Below are positions 12,776 through 19,807 of a stretch of DNA of 19,982 nt, one piece after another. The stretch is from contig JBBTQP010000094.1 of the NCBI GenBank assembly GCA_038065635.1, positions 1-19,982 on the forward strand, read 5' to 3'. Every line of letters begins with the position of its first letter. Position 1 is the stretch's first letter. The stretch comes from JAHJFW01 sp038065635 (GTDB lineage Bacteria > Patescibacteriota > Patescibacteriia > 2-12-FULL-60-25). Both the position numbers and the translations under genes were made by a program. The notes beneath the pieces were generated by a model that made no database searches, had not been told where the DNA came from, and worked only from the letters and a program-made list of their open reading frames with translations.

Positions 12776-13654
12776 GTGAAAACAACTCAAGCGATATTCA
12801 TGCTCTTGGCTCTGTACGTGATGTTCGGCATCGGTTGCGTCGATGAACGCGATGGGTCCGTCTGGTATGACGGCCGCGATTCCTCCGCGAACGTGACCAA
12901 GCGTCTTCCCGACGATCCGTCTCGAGACGTCCCGCACAAAAACATCGACATCCCTGATGAAGGAGGCACGTCATCGCAAACCGAAAGCGGGGACGATGAG
13001 GTAACCGAGGAATACGCGACCGATCTCCGTCTCACCGCCGGCTGTGAAGTCGATCCGCCGGAGATGGTGGTGGCGAACAACCATCAGCAAGTGTCGCTGT
13101 GCGAGCGAATCCTCGCGACGCCAATGATGGATCAAGACGGTGACTTCTTCGAGGTCGCGGCGAAGTTCTCTTGGACGGTTTCGAGCAAAACGGATCTACA
13201 AATCCACTGCTTGAACGGTCCGGACGACAACCTCTGTTGGCCGCTCTCGCAAGAAGACATCTTCGATAATCCGAACGGCCTCGAACCGTCGGCTCTCGTC
13301 ACGGCATGCGCCATCAACGTATGCCCGAATCCCAAACCGCAAGACTGCAAAGACGCGATCTGCAAAAGCGTCACCGTGAAAGTCGCGGTCAACATCGAAG
13401 GTCCGTGGACGCTCATGGGCGCGACGCTGGATCCGGAAACCCATGCAAGCATCACGCAGAGCGGTAGAACGTTCGAGGATCAGGAAATCGGGGTCCAAGA
13501 CGGATCCGTCAACGGCACAGGCGTCTACTTCGAATACGGAGACTATGCCTACTACGGAGCCGTCACAGAAGGTAGCCAAACCATGTCCGGCTACGTGATC
13601 GACCTCATCACGTCCAACTACACGGGCGAATGGTGGGCAGTCCGCCAGCTCTAG
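12776..13654 (+). CDS. Secreted Cys-rich protein, possible lipoprotein
   Basis: 292 aa. GTG start with GAGGAG 8 nt upstream. The hydrophobic signal MKTTQAIFMLLALYVMFGIG ends at C21; G-I-G-C is lipobox-like, but the -3 residue is Gly rather than Leu, so lipidation is plausible, not certain. Residues 22-85 form a Ser/Asp/Glu-rich linker typical after a lipid anchor. The rest is a globular domain with many Cys (CLNGPDDNLC, ACAINVCPNPKPQDC, AICKS), probably disulfide-bonded, ending in a Tyr-rich beta part (YFEYGDYAYYGAV) and GEWWAVRQL. No family is recognised. It stands alone between its own promoter and terminator, and is GC-rich compared with polA and holA. Confidence 0.75.
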   Translation: MKTTQAIFMLLALYVMFGIGCVDERDGSVWYDGRDSSANVTKRLPDDPSRDVPHKNIDIPDEGGTSSQTESGDDEVTEEYATDLRLTAGCEVDPPEMVVANNHQQVSLCERILATPMMDQDGDFFEVAAKFSWTVSSKTDLQIHCLNGPDDNLCWPLSQEDIFDNPNGLEPSALVTACAINVCPNPKPQDCKDAICKSVTVKVAVNIEGPWTLMGATLDPETHASITQSGRTFEDQEIGVQDGSVNGTGVYFEYGDYAYYGAVTEGSQTMSGYVIDLITSNYTGEWWAVRQL

Positions 13655-13659
13655 TTCTC

Positions 13660-13687
13660 GGGGCGATTCTCAATCGCCCCTCTTTTG
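13660..13687 (+). terminator. Intrinsic terminator of the lipoprotein gene
   Basis: GGGGCGATT (13660-13668), CTC loop, AATCGCCCC (13672-13680), then TCTTTTG. Confidence 0.88.
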
Positions 13688-13713
13688 CTTATATTGAACA
13701 TTGTCGTTTTTCT

Positions 13714-13858
13714 GTCATTGCGAGCGCATATACTAAAAAGCGCGTGGCAATCTCATCAAAAAAAATATTTCCTTTTATAAGATTGCCACGTCGCCTGCTA
13801 GCTCCTCGCAATGACAGGAGGATGAGATTGCCACGTCGTTACTACTCCTCGCAATGAC
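13714..13858. repeat. Composite palindromic repeat, relative of the 42-nt family
   Basis: An outer GTCATTGCGAGCG arm (13714) with GCGTGGCAATCT pairs with AGATTGCCACGTCG...CTCGCAATGAC. A further direct copy of the right arm (GAGATTGCCACGTCGTTACT) ends at 13858. It starts downstream of the lipoprotein terminator and ends 4 nt before the polA stop, so polA transcripts run into a hairpin here; no separate T-tract terminator is seen for polA. Confidence 0.85.
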
Positions 13859-13862
13859 GCCA

Positions 13863-16538
13863 TCACGCAGTAACAAGCACCATCTCCTCCCAATTCTTTC
13901 CCTCTTTCGCATCAACCACGAGCGGAACCCCTATCTTTTCCACTGTCTGCATTATTTCAACCATTGCTTTTGCAACCAACGCTACTTCTTTTTCCGGAAC
14001 CTCGAAAACCAATTCATCGTGTACCTGAAGGAGTAGACGTGTTTGCGCGGATATTTTGGATAACTGTTTTGAAATCTCTATCATCGCCAACTTCAACACA
14101 TCCGCGGACGTTCCCTGAACCGGCATGTTGATTGCCATGCGTTCCGCCGCCGATCGAATCTGTTGCATCGGAGAATTGATGTCGGAAATCGCGCGCCGTC
14201 GTCCGAACAAAGTTTCCACATATCCTCGCGCGTGAGCAAGCGTCTTCGTTTGTTCAATGTATTCGTGAATACCGGAATAAACGTGAAAATACTCGTCGAT
14301 AAATCGTTTCGCTTCTTCAAATGAAATATCCGCGGACTTGGAAAGTCCCTGCGGTCCCTGTCCGTAGATGATTCCGAAATTGATCGCCTTCGCCGAACGC
14401 CGTTGTTCCTTGGTGACTTCTTCCAACGGCACATTCCAAATCGCCGCCGCCGTTGCCGTGTGAATATCCAGTCCCTTTTGAAACGCTTCGATCATCTTTT
14501 GATCCTTTGCCAGCGCTGCGACCACGCGTAATTCAATCTGCGAATAGTCGCACGAGAGAAGTTTGTATCCCTTTGCCGCGATAAAACCGCGCCGAATCTT
14601 TTTCCCAAGCTCCGTTCGTATCGGAATGTTTTGCATGTTCGGATTTTGCGATGACATCCGCCCTGTCGCGGCGCCGATCTGGTTGTACGTCGTATGAACG
14701 CGCCCGTCTTTATCCGCCAACGCCGGCAATGCTTCAACGTATGTCGATAAAAGTTTCGCGACCTCTCGAAACTCAGAAATCTTTTCGATGATCGGATGCG
14801 CGCCTTCCAATTTATCCAGCTCGGTCGCTGCCGTGGATATTCCAGTCTTCCCGCGTTTGATTCCTTTGGTGGGAATTTTCAACGTATCAAAAAGAACGTG
14901 CGCCAGTTGTTGCGGCGAGGCCGGATTAAATGATTCGCCCGCGAGTTTTTCCATTTCTTTTTCCAAACGAGCTCTTTCTTTTCTAAAATCCTCGGTCAAC
15001 TTCTTGAAATACTCCCGATCTATCAAAATCCCATACTCCTCCATACGCGCCAAGATCGGAATGAGCGGCGCTTCGAACCGCAAAAAGAAATCGTTTATTT
15101 TTTTCGTCTCAAGATCCTCTCTAAGAATTGTCGAGAGAGATCTTATGGCATCAAGTTCCTGAATCGGACGATTCTCGGATTCGGAAAGTAGAATATCCAC
15201 GCGCGCAGCGGCGAGTGAAAGCAAATCATGACGGCCTTCACCTCCAGACGAAAGCAAGGACGCGACTTCCACGTCAAAAGTTTCACCTTGAATTTCAAAA
15301 CCGTTCTGCGCCGCCCAGTGAAACGCGGCTTTGAGATTATGACCAACCTTCTCTATCGAAGAATCCGCGAGCAACGACGCGATCTCATCATATGTCTTCT
15401 TCTCTTTAAGCTGACCTGTCGTGAGAACGAGCGACAGCTTGTTTGAACCGAGAGCCAAAGCCGGTACTTCCGAAAAAAGTGACGATTGCGTTACTTCCAC
15501 AGGACGTAAAATCAAAGATTTTTCTTTTCTAGCCTCTGCCGCAAACTCTCCCACATCCGTCACAACAGACGTGGAATTATTTGATCGCATCTTCGTAGGG
15601 GCGGGGTTCTCCCGCTCTGCACCCGCATCCTTCCCCGTCTTCTCATCCCCACCAAGCGCCCTCGCCAACAAAGTCTTAAACCCAAAAGCCGTCAAAACTT
15701 TTCTCAATTCTCCCTCATCAACAATCCGCCGCGCCACGTCCTCGTCTTTTAATTTTACCGGAACGTCGTAGACGAGACGCACGAGCGGCAAAGTTTCGCG
15801 ACCTTCCTTCTCACCGTCCACGAGCTTTTGTCTGACAGAAGGGGATAGCTGGCTTTTCGGATCGTGCGCCGCGCGAAAAATCCCGTCGAGATCGTGATAC
15901 GCCACGAGCAAATCGGTCGCAGTTTTTTCTCCTATTCCAGAAACTCCTTTCAAATTATCGGACGGATCACCGCGCATGGCCTTAAAGTCCGCAATTTGAT
16001 CCGGTGACAAGCCAGTCTCTTCTTTCAAAGTCTTTTCATCGTATGAAATAGTTTCGCTTACACCCTTCTTGAACGCGAGAACTCGGATGTGCGGCCCGAT
16101 CACCTGCCAAACATCGCGATCGCTGGTAAGCAACGTGACCTCCGCGCCTTGTTTTGAAAGTCGCGCGGCAAATGTCGCAAGAAGATCGTCCGCCTCAAAT
16201 CCCGGCGCTTCCACATTCGTTCCGCCAAACGCTGTAACGACTTCTTTCACGAGAGGAATCTGCGCGTAAAATTCATCCGGCTGCCGCTCGCGTTGCGCCT
16301 TGTATTCCGGTTTCGCCTTATGACGAAACGTAGGCTCCGGCGTGTCCCAACAAACCGCCAGATAGTCCGGATGTTCGCTCGCTAAAATTTTCAGCAACAC
16401 GGACGTGAAACCGTAAACGGCATTAACCACCCTCCCATCCGGCGCCGTAAGAGGAGGAAGAGCGTGCCATGCGCGATGGATAAGCGCGTTAGCGTCAATG
16501 ATAAGCGCTGTCTTTTTCACGGAGGATATCTTTGTCAT
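13863..16538 (-). CDS. polA: DNA polymerase I (5' nuclease active, proofreading motifs lost)
   Basis: 891 aa. Residues 1-295 are the 5'-3' nuclease: LIIDANALIHRAWHALPP, EADDLLAT (115-122), TSDRD (138-142) and GDPSDNLKGVSGIG (190-203). A charged linker spans about 297-325. Residues 326-490 fold like the 3'-5' exonuclease domain (KVGHNLKAAFHW, ETFDVEVASLL), but the DxE of motif I is absent and the motif II Asp after NLK is Ala, so proofreading is probably lost, as in Taq polymerase. The polymerase domain has motif A LLSCDYSQIELR (D664), motif B RRSAKAINFGIIYG (K717, F721) and motif C LLLQVHDELVF (H840 D841 E842). It fills repair gaps and removes RNA primers. The start ATG may sit at the transcription start (see promoter 16545-16573). 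Confidence 0.95.
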   Translation of the reverse strand: MTKISSVKKTALIIDANALIHRAWHALPPLTAPDGRVVNAVYGFTSVLLKILASEHPDYLAVCWDTPEPTFRHKAKPEYKAQRERQPDEFYAQIPLVKEVVTAFGGTNVEAPGFEADDLLATFAARLSKQGAEVTLLTSDRDVWQVIGPHIRVLAFKKGVSETISYDEKTLKEETGLSPDQIADFKAMRGDPSDNLKGVSGIGEKTATDLLVAYHDLDGIFRAAHDPKSQLSPSVRQKLVDGEKEGRETLPLVRLVYDVPVKLKDEDVARRIVDEGELRKVLTAFGFKTLLARALGGDEKTGKDAGAERENPAPTKMRSNNSTSVVTDVGEFAAEARKEKSLILRPVEVTQSSLFSEVPALALGSNKLSLVLTTGQLKEKKTYDEIASLLADSSIEKVGHNLKAAFHWAAQNGFEIQGETFDVEVASLLSSGGEGRHDLLSLAAARVDILLSESENRPIQELDAIRSLSTILREDLETKKINDFFLRFEAPLIPILARMEEYGILIDREYFKKLTEDFRKERARLEKEMEKLAGESFNPASPQQLAHVLFDTLKIPTKGIKRGKTGISTAATELDKLEGAHPIIEKISEFREVAKLLSTYVEALPALADKDGRVHTTYNQIGAATGRMSSQNPNMQNIPIRTELGKKIRRGFIAAKGYKLLSCDYSQIELRVVAALAKDQKMIEAFQKGLDIHTATAAAIWNVPLEEVTKEQRRSAKAINFGIIYGQGPQGLSKSADISFEEAKRFIDEYFHVYSGIHEYIEQTKTLAHARGYVETLFGRRRAISDINSPMQQIRSAAERMAINMPVQGTSADVLKLAMIEISKQLSKISAQTRLLLQVHDELVFEVPEKEVALVAKAMVEIMQTVEKIGVPLVVDAKEGKNWEEMVLVTA

Positions 16539-16544
16539 GAAACA

Positions 16545-16573
16545 AAAGTACGGTGCAAAGGGAGAAAAGTCAA
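16545..16573 (-). promoter_or_regulatory. Candidate polA promoter, possibly leaderless
   Basis: TTGACT (16568-16573), 17-bp spacer, TACTTT (16545-16550; T1, A2 and T6 kept). The A of the polA ATG (16538) is 7 nt past the -10, where transcription should begin. No Shine-Dalgarno sequence precedes this ATG. Confidence 0.4.
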
Positions 16574-16627
16574 AAATGCTTCGTACTATTTCTTCTTTTC
16601 AATTCTACATGGTTCAATATCAGCAAC

Positions 16628-17044
16628 ATGCGATATTACAAAACTCATATCAACGCGCTGCCAGGCACGAACTGGAAAGAGGTAATGAAAAAAGCGTTTG
16701 GTGTATATCGTGATATCGTACGAAAAACGAAACGTCGTCCTTATGTTAGATCAGCATATTTTGATAAGCAAAAAATCTTTCTAGGAATATTCTGGCAACA
16801 TTTACACGAAAAAAAGAACTTAAAGGATAAAACACGACGTCTCAAATATTTTCCTTGTGCAATTGAACTAATCAAAAAATCTCGTGTTGAACCGATATCA
16901 AAAGAAAATCCAAACCGTACAGGAGAAATCGTTCATCGCTTCGCTGGAAGCTCGCCAAACAATGAATTATTTTTCGTGCAAATTAAAGAAGTAAAACGAA
17001 CTGGAGAAAAATGGCTCATCTCTGTATTTCCGCTTGACGATTGA
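16628..17044 (+). CDS. Hypothetical protein, possible RelE/BECR-fold nuclease-like domain
   Basis: 138 aa from ATG 16628 (MRYYKTHINALPGTNWKEVM); an in-frame GTG at 16553 would add 25 residues that look like untranslated leader. It is basic and soluble, Lys/Arg-rich in the first half (RKTKRRPYVRSAYFDKQKIF, HLHEKKNLKDKTRRLKYF). The C-terminal half reads GEIVHRFAGSSPNNELFFVQ followed by IKEVKRTGEKWLISVFP. This His-Arg-Phe ... Val-Gln-Ile-Lys ... Ser-Val-Phe-Pro pattern is reminiscent of RelE-like and phage BECR-fold nuclease domains, a weak resemblance by eye. No antitoxin partner is adjacent. It is divergent from polA with 89 nt between starts, and has a terminator after it. Moderate-GC codon use and no Shine-Dalgarno sequence match the housekeeping genes. 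Confidence 0.65.
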   Translation: MRYYKTHINALPGTNWKEVMKKAFGVYRDIVRKTKRRPYVRSAYFDKQKIFLGIFWQHLHEKKNLKDKTRRLKYFPCAIELIKKSRVEPISKENPNRTGEIVHRFAGSSPNNELFFVQIKEVKRTGEKWLISVFPLDD

Positions 17045-17050
17045 AAAAGA

Positions 17051-17105
17051 AAAAGACCTTCCGCCAATTTGTGGTTTATCAACCACGGCCGAAAGCCTTT
17101 TTCAT
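17051..17105. terminator. Bidirectional terminator hairpin
   Basis: AAAGACCTTCCGCC pairs imperfectly with GGCCGAAAGCCTTT around an inner perfect GTGGTT-TATC-AACCAC stem, followed by TTTTTC on the plus strand and AAAAAG upstream for the minus strand. It lies 6 nt after the stop of the 16628 gene. Confidence 0.75.
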
Positions 17106-17536
17106 TAAAAGAATATCATAGAAACTAATCCTGTCAACTCCTAAACTTCTCGTTAAGATTTTGACTGAATAGCAGATTTTTGCAAACAAAAGAGCCGCAT
17201 CTACGAGACACGACCCTTTTGTGGGTGCGTTGTAGACACGGCCGAGGGAACCCGAGGGAGCCAAGAGCTTGTCCGCCTTTGGCGGATCGAAACCGAGGCT
17301 CCCCCGAGTTCCAAGTACTCAATGCGTATACCGCCGACTTTTCCCGACCGAGATTATTCCCGATTTTGAGAGTTGTCGTTGATTGAAAGCGGCCTGCTGA
17401 AGCCCACAAAATGAGCCACAAAACGCCGCTTTCAACGGAAGTTTCTATTTCTCCGCCAAAGGCGGATGCGCCTCTGGCGCAAAAGAACGTAAATTTATAT
17501 CATGTTTTCAAGAAAACGTCAAGGATACATTACAAA
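17106..17536. other. Gene-free stretch with a run of hairpins
   Basis: No convincing gene is seen. Four hairpins follow one another: about 17190-17244 (TCTAC/GTAGA with ACCC/GGGT); 17247-17311 (GGAACCCGAGGGAGCC against GGCTCCCCCGAGTTCC, 14 of 16 pairs, enclosing TCCGCCTTTGGCGGA); 17383-17435 (TTGAAAGCGGC/GCCGCTTTCAA, 11 perfect pairs); and about 17452-17482 (CCGCCAAAGGCGG next to GCGCCTCTGGCGC). It does not match tmRNA, RNase P RNA, SRP RNA or 6S RNA by eye. It may be repeat debris or an unrecognised structured RNA. Confidence 0.45.
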
Positions 17537-17564
17537 GAAAAAGCCGACAGGAGACCCTGTCGGC
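17537..17564 (-). terminator. Terminator of the 17609-18511 gene
   Basis: The minus strand reads GCCGACAGG, GTCT loop region, CCTGTCGGC (17543-17564) followed by TTTTTCTTT. It lies 44 nt after the stop codon. Confidence 0.88.
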
Positions 17565-17608
17565 ACGTAGGGGCGAACCAATGTGTTCGCCCTGGGCACA
17601 CGCGTCGG

Positions 17609-18511
17609 TCAGCTGTGCAAGAGCGGCTGACCAGCGCCGTCCTTCGGTTCGAACCGAAGCTCTGCGAAATCAGTGCGCGGCAAGTAGCTCGCGATCATGT
17701 CGGTTCCTTTCACGACTCCGATCACCACTCGCCTGGTCTTCGTCATCTCTCCCAAGCGGAACTCCCTTCCTTGATCCTGAATGGTGATCTGTGCCTCGAA
17801 CCCACCTTCGAAATGCGCGACGACGGAGACGGTACCTTGGCCAATGCTCGTGGGACGGCCGAGAGTGAGCATGTTGTCGTTCGTCATCTTGCCGTGCTTT
17901 TTCCAGATGGAATAGTCACCGATCCGCATCGGCTCTCGGAGCGCCACCGAGAGCGGCAGCGTGATGAGCTCATGCGAAGCGCCGTGGATATCCACGAACA
18001 ACGCGAGCAGGAATCCTCCGTGTCTCGTGATGCATCGGATGCTACCGATGCCGTTCCCGCCAACCGGGTTCAATACGCTCGTCGTCTGCTTCGGCACGAA
18101 TTTGTACTGAACCAGGCGTGAGTCTACCCGCGGGATCGGTGCGAACACGTCGGTCGTGGGCTTGCCGTTCCTGGCGTCCGGGACATTCGCGATTGCCCTC
18201 ACGAACTCATCTATCCCGGTGAGACCGAGAATACCGGGTGTCCCCTCCACGAGGAACGACGCACCTGTGTTCTCGACGCAATAGATGAAATCGCTTCCGT
18301 TGTACGGCGGAAGTACGATCTGCTGCTCGGTCAGGTCGTCGAGACCCAACGTCAGCAAACCGAGGATGACCATGTTCGCGTCCAAATCGATCCCCATCCG
18401 GCTGATAACTTGCGCCGTCACGCCGAACTTCTTGATGAAGCTGGCAACCTCTCCCGGCGCCATGACATAGTCCTTGTTCAGGATGGCTGCATCAGCCGTG
18501 ATCTTGTCCAT
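17609..18511 (-). CDS. Hypothetical protein of unknown function
   Basis: 300 aa, no signal peptide or clear transmembrane helix. The first ~60 residues look helical (MDKITADAAILNKDYVMAPG, EVASFIKKFGVTAQVISRMG). From about residue 90 onward it alternates Val/Ile/Thr/Gly strands (IGSIRCITRHGGFLLALFVD, GTVSVVAHFEGGFEAQITI, TRRVVIGVVKGTDMIASYLP), suggesting an all-beta C-terminal part. No catalytic motif is recognised. AGAGGT upstream of the ATG serves as ribosome binding site, and a dyad CGCCTCGACGAGGCG (18523-18537) sits in the leader about 12 nt before the ATG, where it could mask translation start. It has a strong promoter at 18625-18653 and its own terminator. It is GC-rich, like the other orphan genes of the window. 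Confidence 0.75.
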   Translation of the reverse strand: MDKITADAAILNKDYVMAPGEVASFIKKFGVTAQVISRMGIDLDANMVILGLLTLGLDDLTEQQIVLPPYNGSDFIYCVENTGASFLVEGTPGILGLTGIDEFVRAIANVPDARNGKPTTDVFAPIPRVDSRLVQYKFVPKQTTSVLNPVGGNGIGSIRCITRHGGFLLALFVDIHGASHELITLPLSVALREPMRIGDYSIWKKHGKMTNDNMLTLGRPTSIGQGTVSVVAHFEGGFEAQITIQDQGREFRLGEMTKTRRVVIGVVKGTDMIASYLPRTDFAELRFEPKDGAGQPLLHS

Positions 18512-18522
18512 TCCGTACCTCT

Positions 18523-18537
18523 TCGCCTCGACGAGGC
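18523..18537. promoter_or_regulatory. Dyad in the leader of the 17609-18511 gene
   Basis: CGCCTCGACGAGGCG is a perfect 14-base dyad around a central base region, located between promoter and ribosome binding site. It could be an operator or an RNA hairpin; neither is demonstrated. Confidence 0.35.
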
Positions 18538-18624
18538 GCTGCTCGTCAATCGGTTGTGGTTTAGAACGTGAAAAAAGAAAAGTGAAAGGAGCGAAAGACC
18601 CGTTCCAAACGGATCAAGGCCGCA

Positions 18625-18653
18625 ATAATATAGAAAATTTTTTGAAAAGTCAA
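18625..18653 (-). promoter_or_regulatory. Sigma70-type promoter of the 17609-18511 gene
   Basis: TTGACT (18648-18653), 17-bp A/T-rich spacer, TATTAT (18625-18630). It lies 11 nt past the stop of the phosphodiesterase gene. The predicted leader is about 105 nt. Confidence 0.7.
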
Positions 18654-18664
18654 GGGGATATCGC

Positions 18665-19351
18665 TCAAACCGCATCAATTCTATAAACGATCCCTACATC
18701 AACTCCGAGATTCGACACTCTTCGCGCCTGACGTCGCAGCGATTGCAAATCCCATGCGGCTACAGCGAAGCCATTTTCGCGGAGCCATGTGACTCGGCGT
18801 TTATTCAAAATGTTATATGGAAAACCAACGCCCCAAACTCGAGCCGCCGTCAGCTTTTTCAAAAATGCGCGACGTCTAAGAGGCAACGGCCAGGTCCTCT
18901 GAAGAAAAAGCGTGCGAACGTCCGGAACTTCCTTCGCCGCAAGATTCAAGTCGCTAATCACAAAAGAAGAAATGATCGTGCGTCTGCGCAGTGCGGCGCT
19001 GGTATGAAGTTTTGTTATCAAAATTTGCAACGCCTTTCTATCCTTAACCTCAATATCAAATTGCGTAGGAGCTGGGATCGCGGCCGTTATTTCATTCAAA
19101 GTTGGGATGTTGCCTCGTCCACGAAGATCCACTTCGCCGAGATCTTTTGCCGTGAGATCGCGCACACGACGTGAGTCTCCTGCGACGCGATGTAGATTCT
19201 CATCGTGTATCACGACCGGAACTCCGTCTCGCGAAAGCCGTAGATCAAACTCGATAGCGTCCGCCCCCTGCATCACCGCGCGCCGAAACGCTTCAAGCGT
19301 ATTCTCCGCAATACGCCTGTCATGAAATCCCCGATGCGCGATGAGTAGCAT
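18665..19351 (-). CDS. Glycerophosphodiester phosphodiesterase
   Basis: 228 aa, soluble, no signal peptide, so the protein is probably cytoplasmic. The GDPD TIM-barrel signatures are clear: HRG (6-8), ENT (16-18), EFDLRLSRDGVPVVIHDENL (34-53) with metal-binding E34 and D36 and catalytic H49, and FDIEVKD (98-104) with E101 and K103; the barrel ends with AAWDLQS and VDVGIVYRI. Catalytic His pair H6/H49 is present. The family hydrolyses glycerophosphodiesters to glycerol-3-phosphate and an alcohol, recycling lipid head groups. Length is typical of short bacterial forms (about 230-250 aa). No Shine-Dalgarno sequence is seen before the ATG (ACTAGAC), and no clear promoter was found in 19352-19395. 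Confidence 0.9.
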   Translation of the reverse strand: MLLIAHRGFHDRRIAENTLEAFRRAVMQGADAIEFDLRLSRDGVPVVIHDENLHRVAGDSRRVRDLTAKDLGEVDLRGRGNIPTLNEITAAIPAPTQFDIEVKDRKALQILITKLHTSAALRRRTIISSFVISDLNLAAKEVPDVRTLFLQRTWPLPLRRRAFLKKLTAARVWGVGFPYNILNKRRVTWLRENGFAVAAWDLQSLRRQARRVSNLGVDVGIVYRIDAV

Positions 19352-19395
19352 GTCTAGTTAAAGAAATGGGATCTGATTCCGTTCCGTCCTTCACG

Positions 19396-19444
19396 AAATA
19401 ACCCCTCCTAACCTCCCCTTACATTTGTATAATTAAGGGGAGGG
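19396..19444. repeat. Purine/pyrimidine dispersed repeat copy
   Basis: ATAACCCCTCCTAACCTCCC continues to a perfect 10-bp stem CCTCCCCTTA (19412-19421) / TAAGGGGAGG (19434-19443). It is related to the repeats in the parS region at 9867-10668. Confidence 0.6.
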
Positions 19445-19477
19445 ATTAAACACGAAAACCACACTTGATTATAATAT

Positions 19478-19552
<75 letters not shown>

Positions 19553-19600
19553 ATGCCGATGCGGATGGTATCAACGAAAATACTGCTTGGGAAGGGCGTA

Positions 19601-19643
19601 TTACCTCCTCTTAGAGTAAAAGGAGGTTGGAGGAGTTACTCCC
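19601..19643. repeat. Purine/pyrimidine dispersed repeat copy
   Basis: CCTCCTCTTAGAGTAAAAGGAGG forms a short hairpin and runs into TTGGAGGAGTTACTCCC, in the opposite orientation to the copy at 9900-9930. Confidence 0.55.
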
Positions 19644-19649
19644 AGAATT

Positions 19650-19680
19650 TAAAAGACCCCACTTCTCGCGAGAAGTGGGG
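19650..19680 (-). terminator. Terminator downstream of the partial 19808 gene
   Basis: The minus strand reads CCCCACTTCTCGCGAGAAGTGGGG reduced to its two arms, CCCCACTTCTCG and CGAGAAGTGGGG (19657-19680), followed by TCTTTTAAATT. Confidence 0.8.
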
Positions 19681-19718
19681 CCGGAGTGCCGAGTACCCAA
19701 GGTTCCAAGAGCCGTTTT

Positions 19719-19801
19719 TTCAGCCATAGGCTGATCAGCCTCTGGCTGAAAGGGCCGAGTGACCGAGGGTCTCCCGCGCAACGGGATCCCGTTGCGCGGG
19801 A
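19719..19801. repeat. Two palindromes in the 3' region of the partial gene
   Basis: 19719-19750 is a 32-nt palindrome (TTCAGCCATAGGCTGATC and complement) with one imperfect pair. 19772-19801 is a perfect 30-nt palindrome (TCCCGCGCAACGGGA and its reverse complement) starting 6 nt after the stop of the gene at 19808. The second lacks a T tract, so it may protect the mRNA end or represent an inserted repeat, with the actual terminator at 19650-19680. Confidence 0.7.
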
Positions 19802-19807
19802 CAAGGT

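Noticed and set aside
17134..17421. Minus-strand ORF of 95 codons in the hairpin-rich stretch
   Set aside because: Composed almost wholly of hairpin arms, with no ribosome binding site and no protein-like pattern.
17106..17536. tmRNA, RNase P RNA, SRP RNA or 6S RNA
   Set aside because: None of the conserved cores of these RNAs could be found on either strand; only simple hairpins are seen.
17411..18121. Plus-strand ORF of 236 codons opposite the 17609-18511 gene
   Set aside because: Shadow frame in a GC-rich gene; it begins in the hairpin region and crosses a terminator, and the minus frame has promoter, ribosome binding site and terminator.
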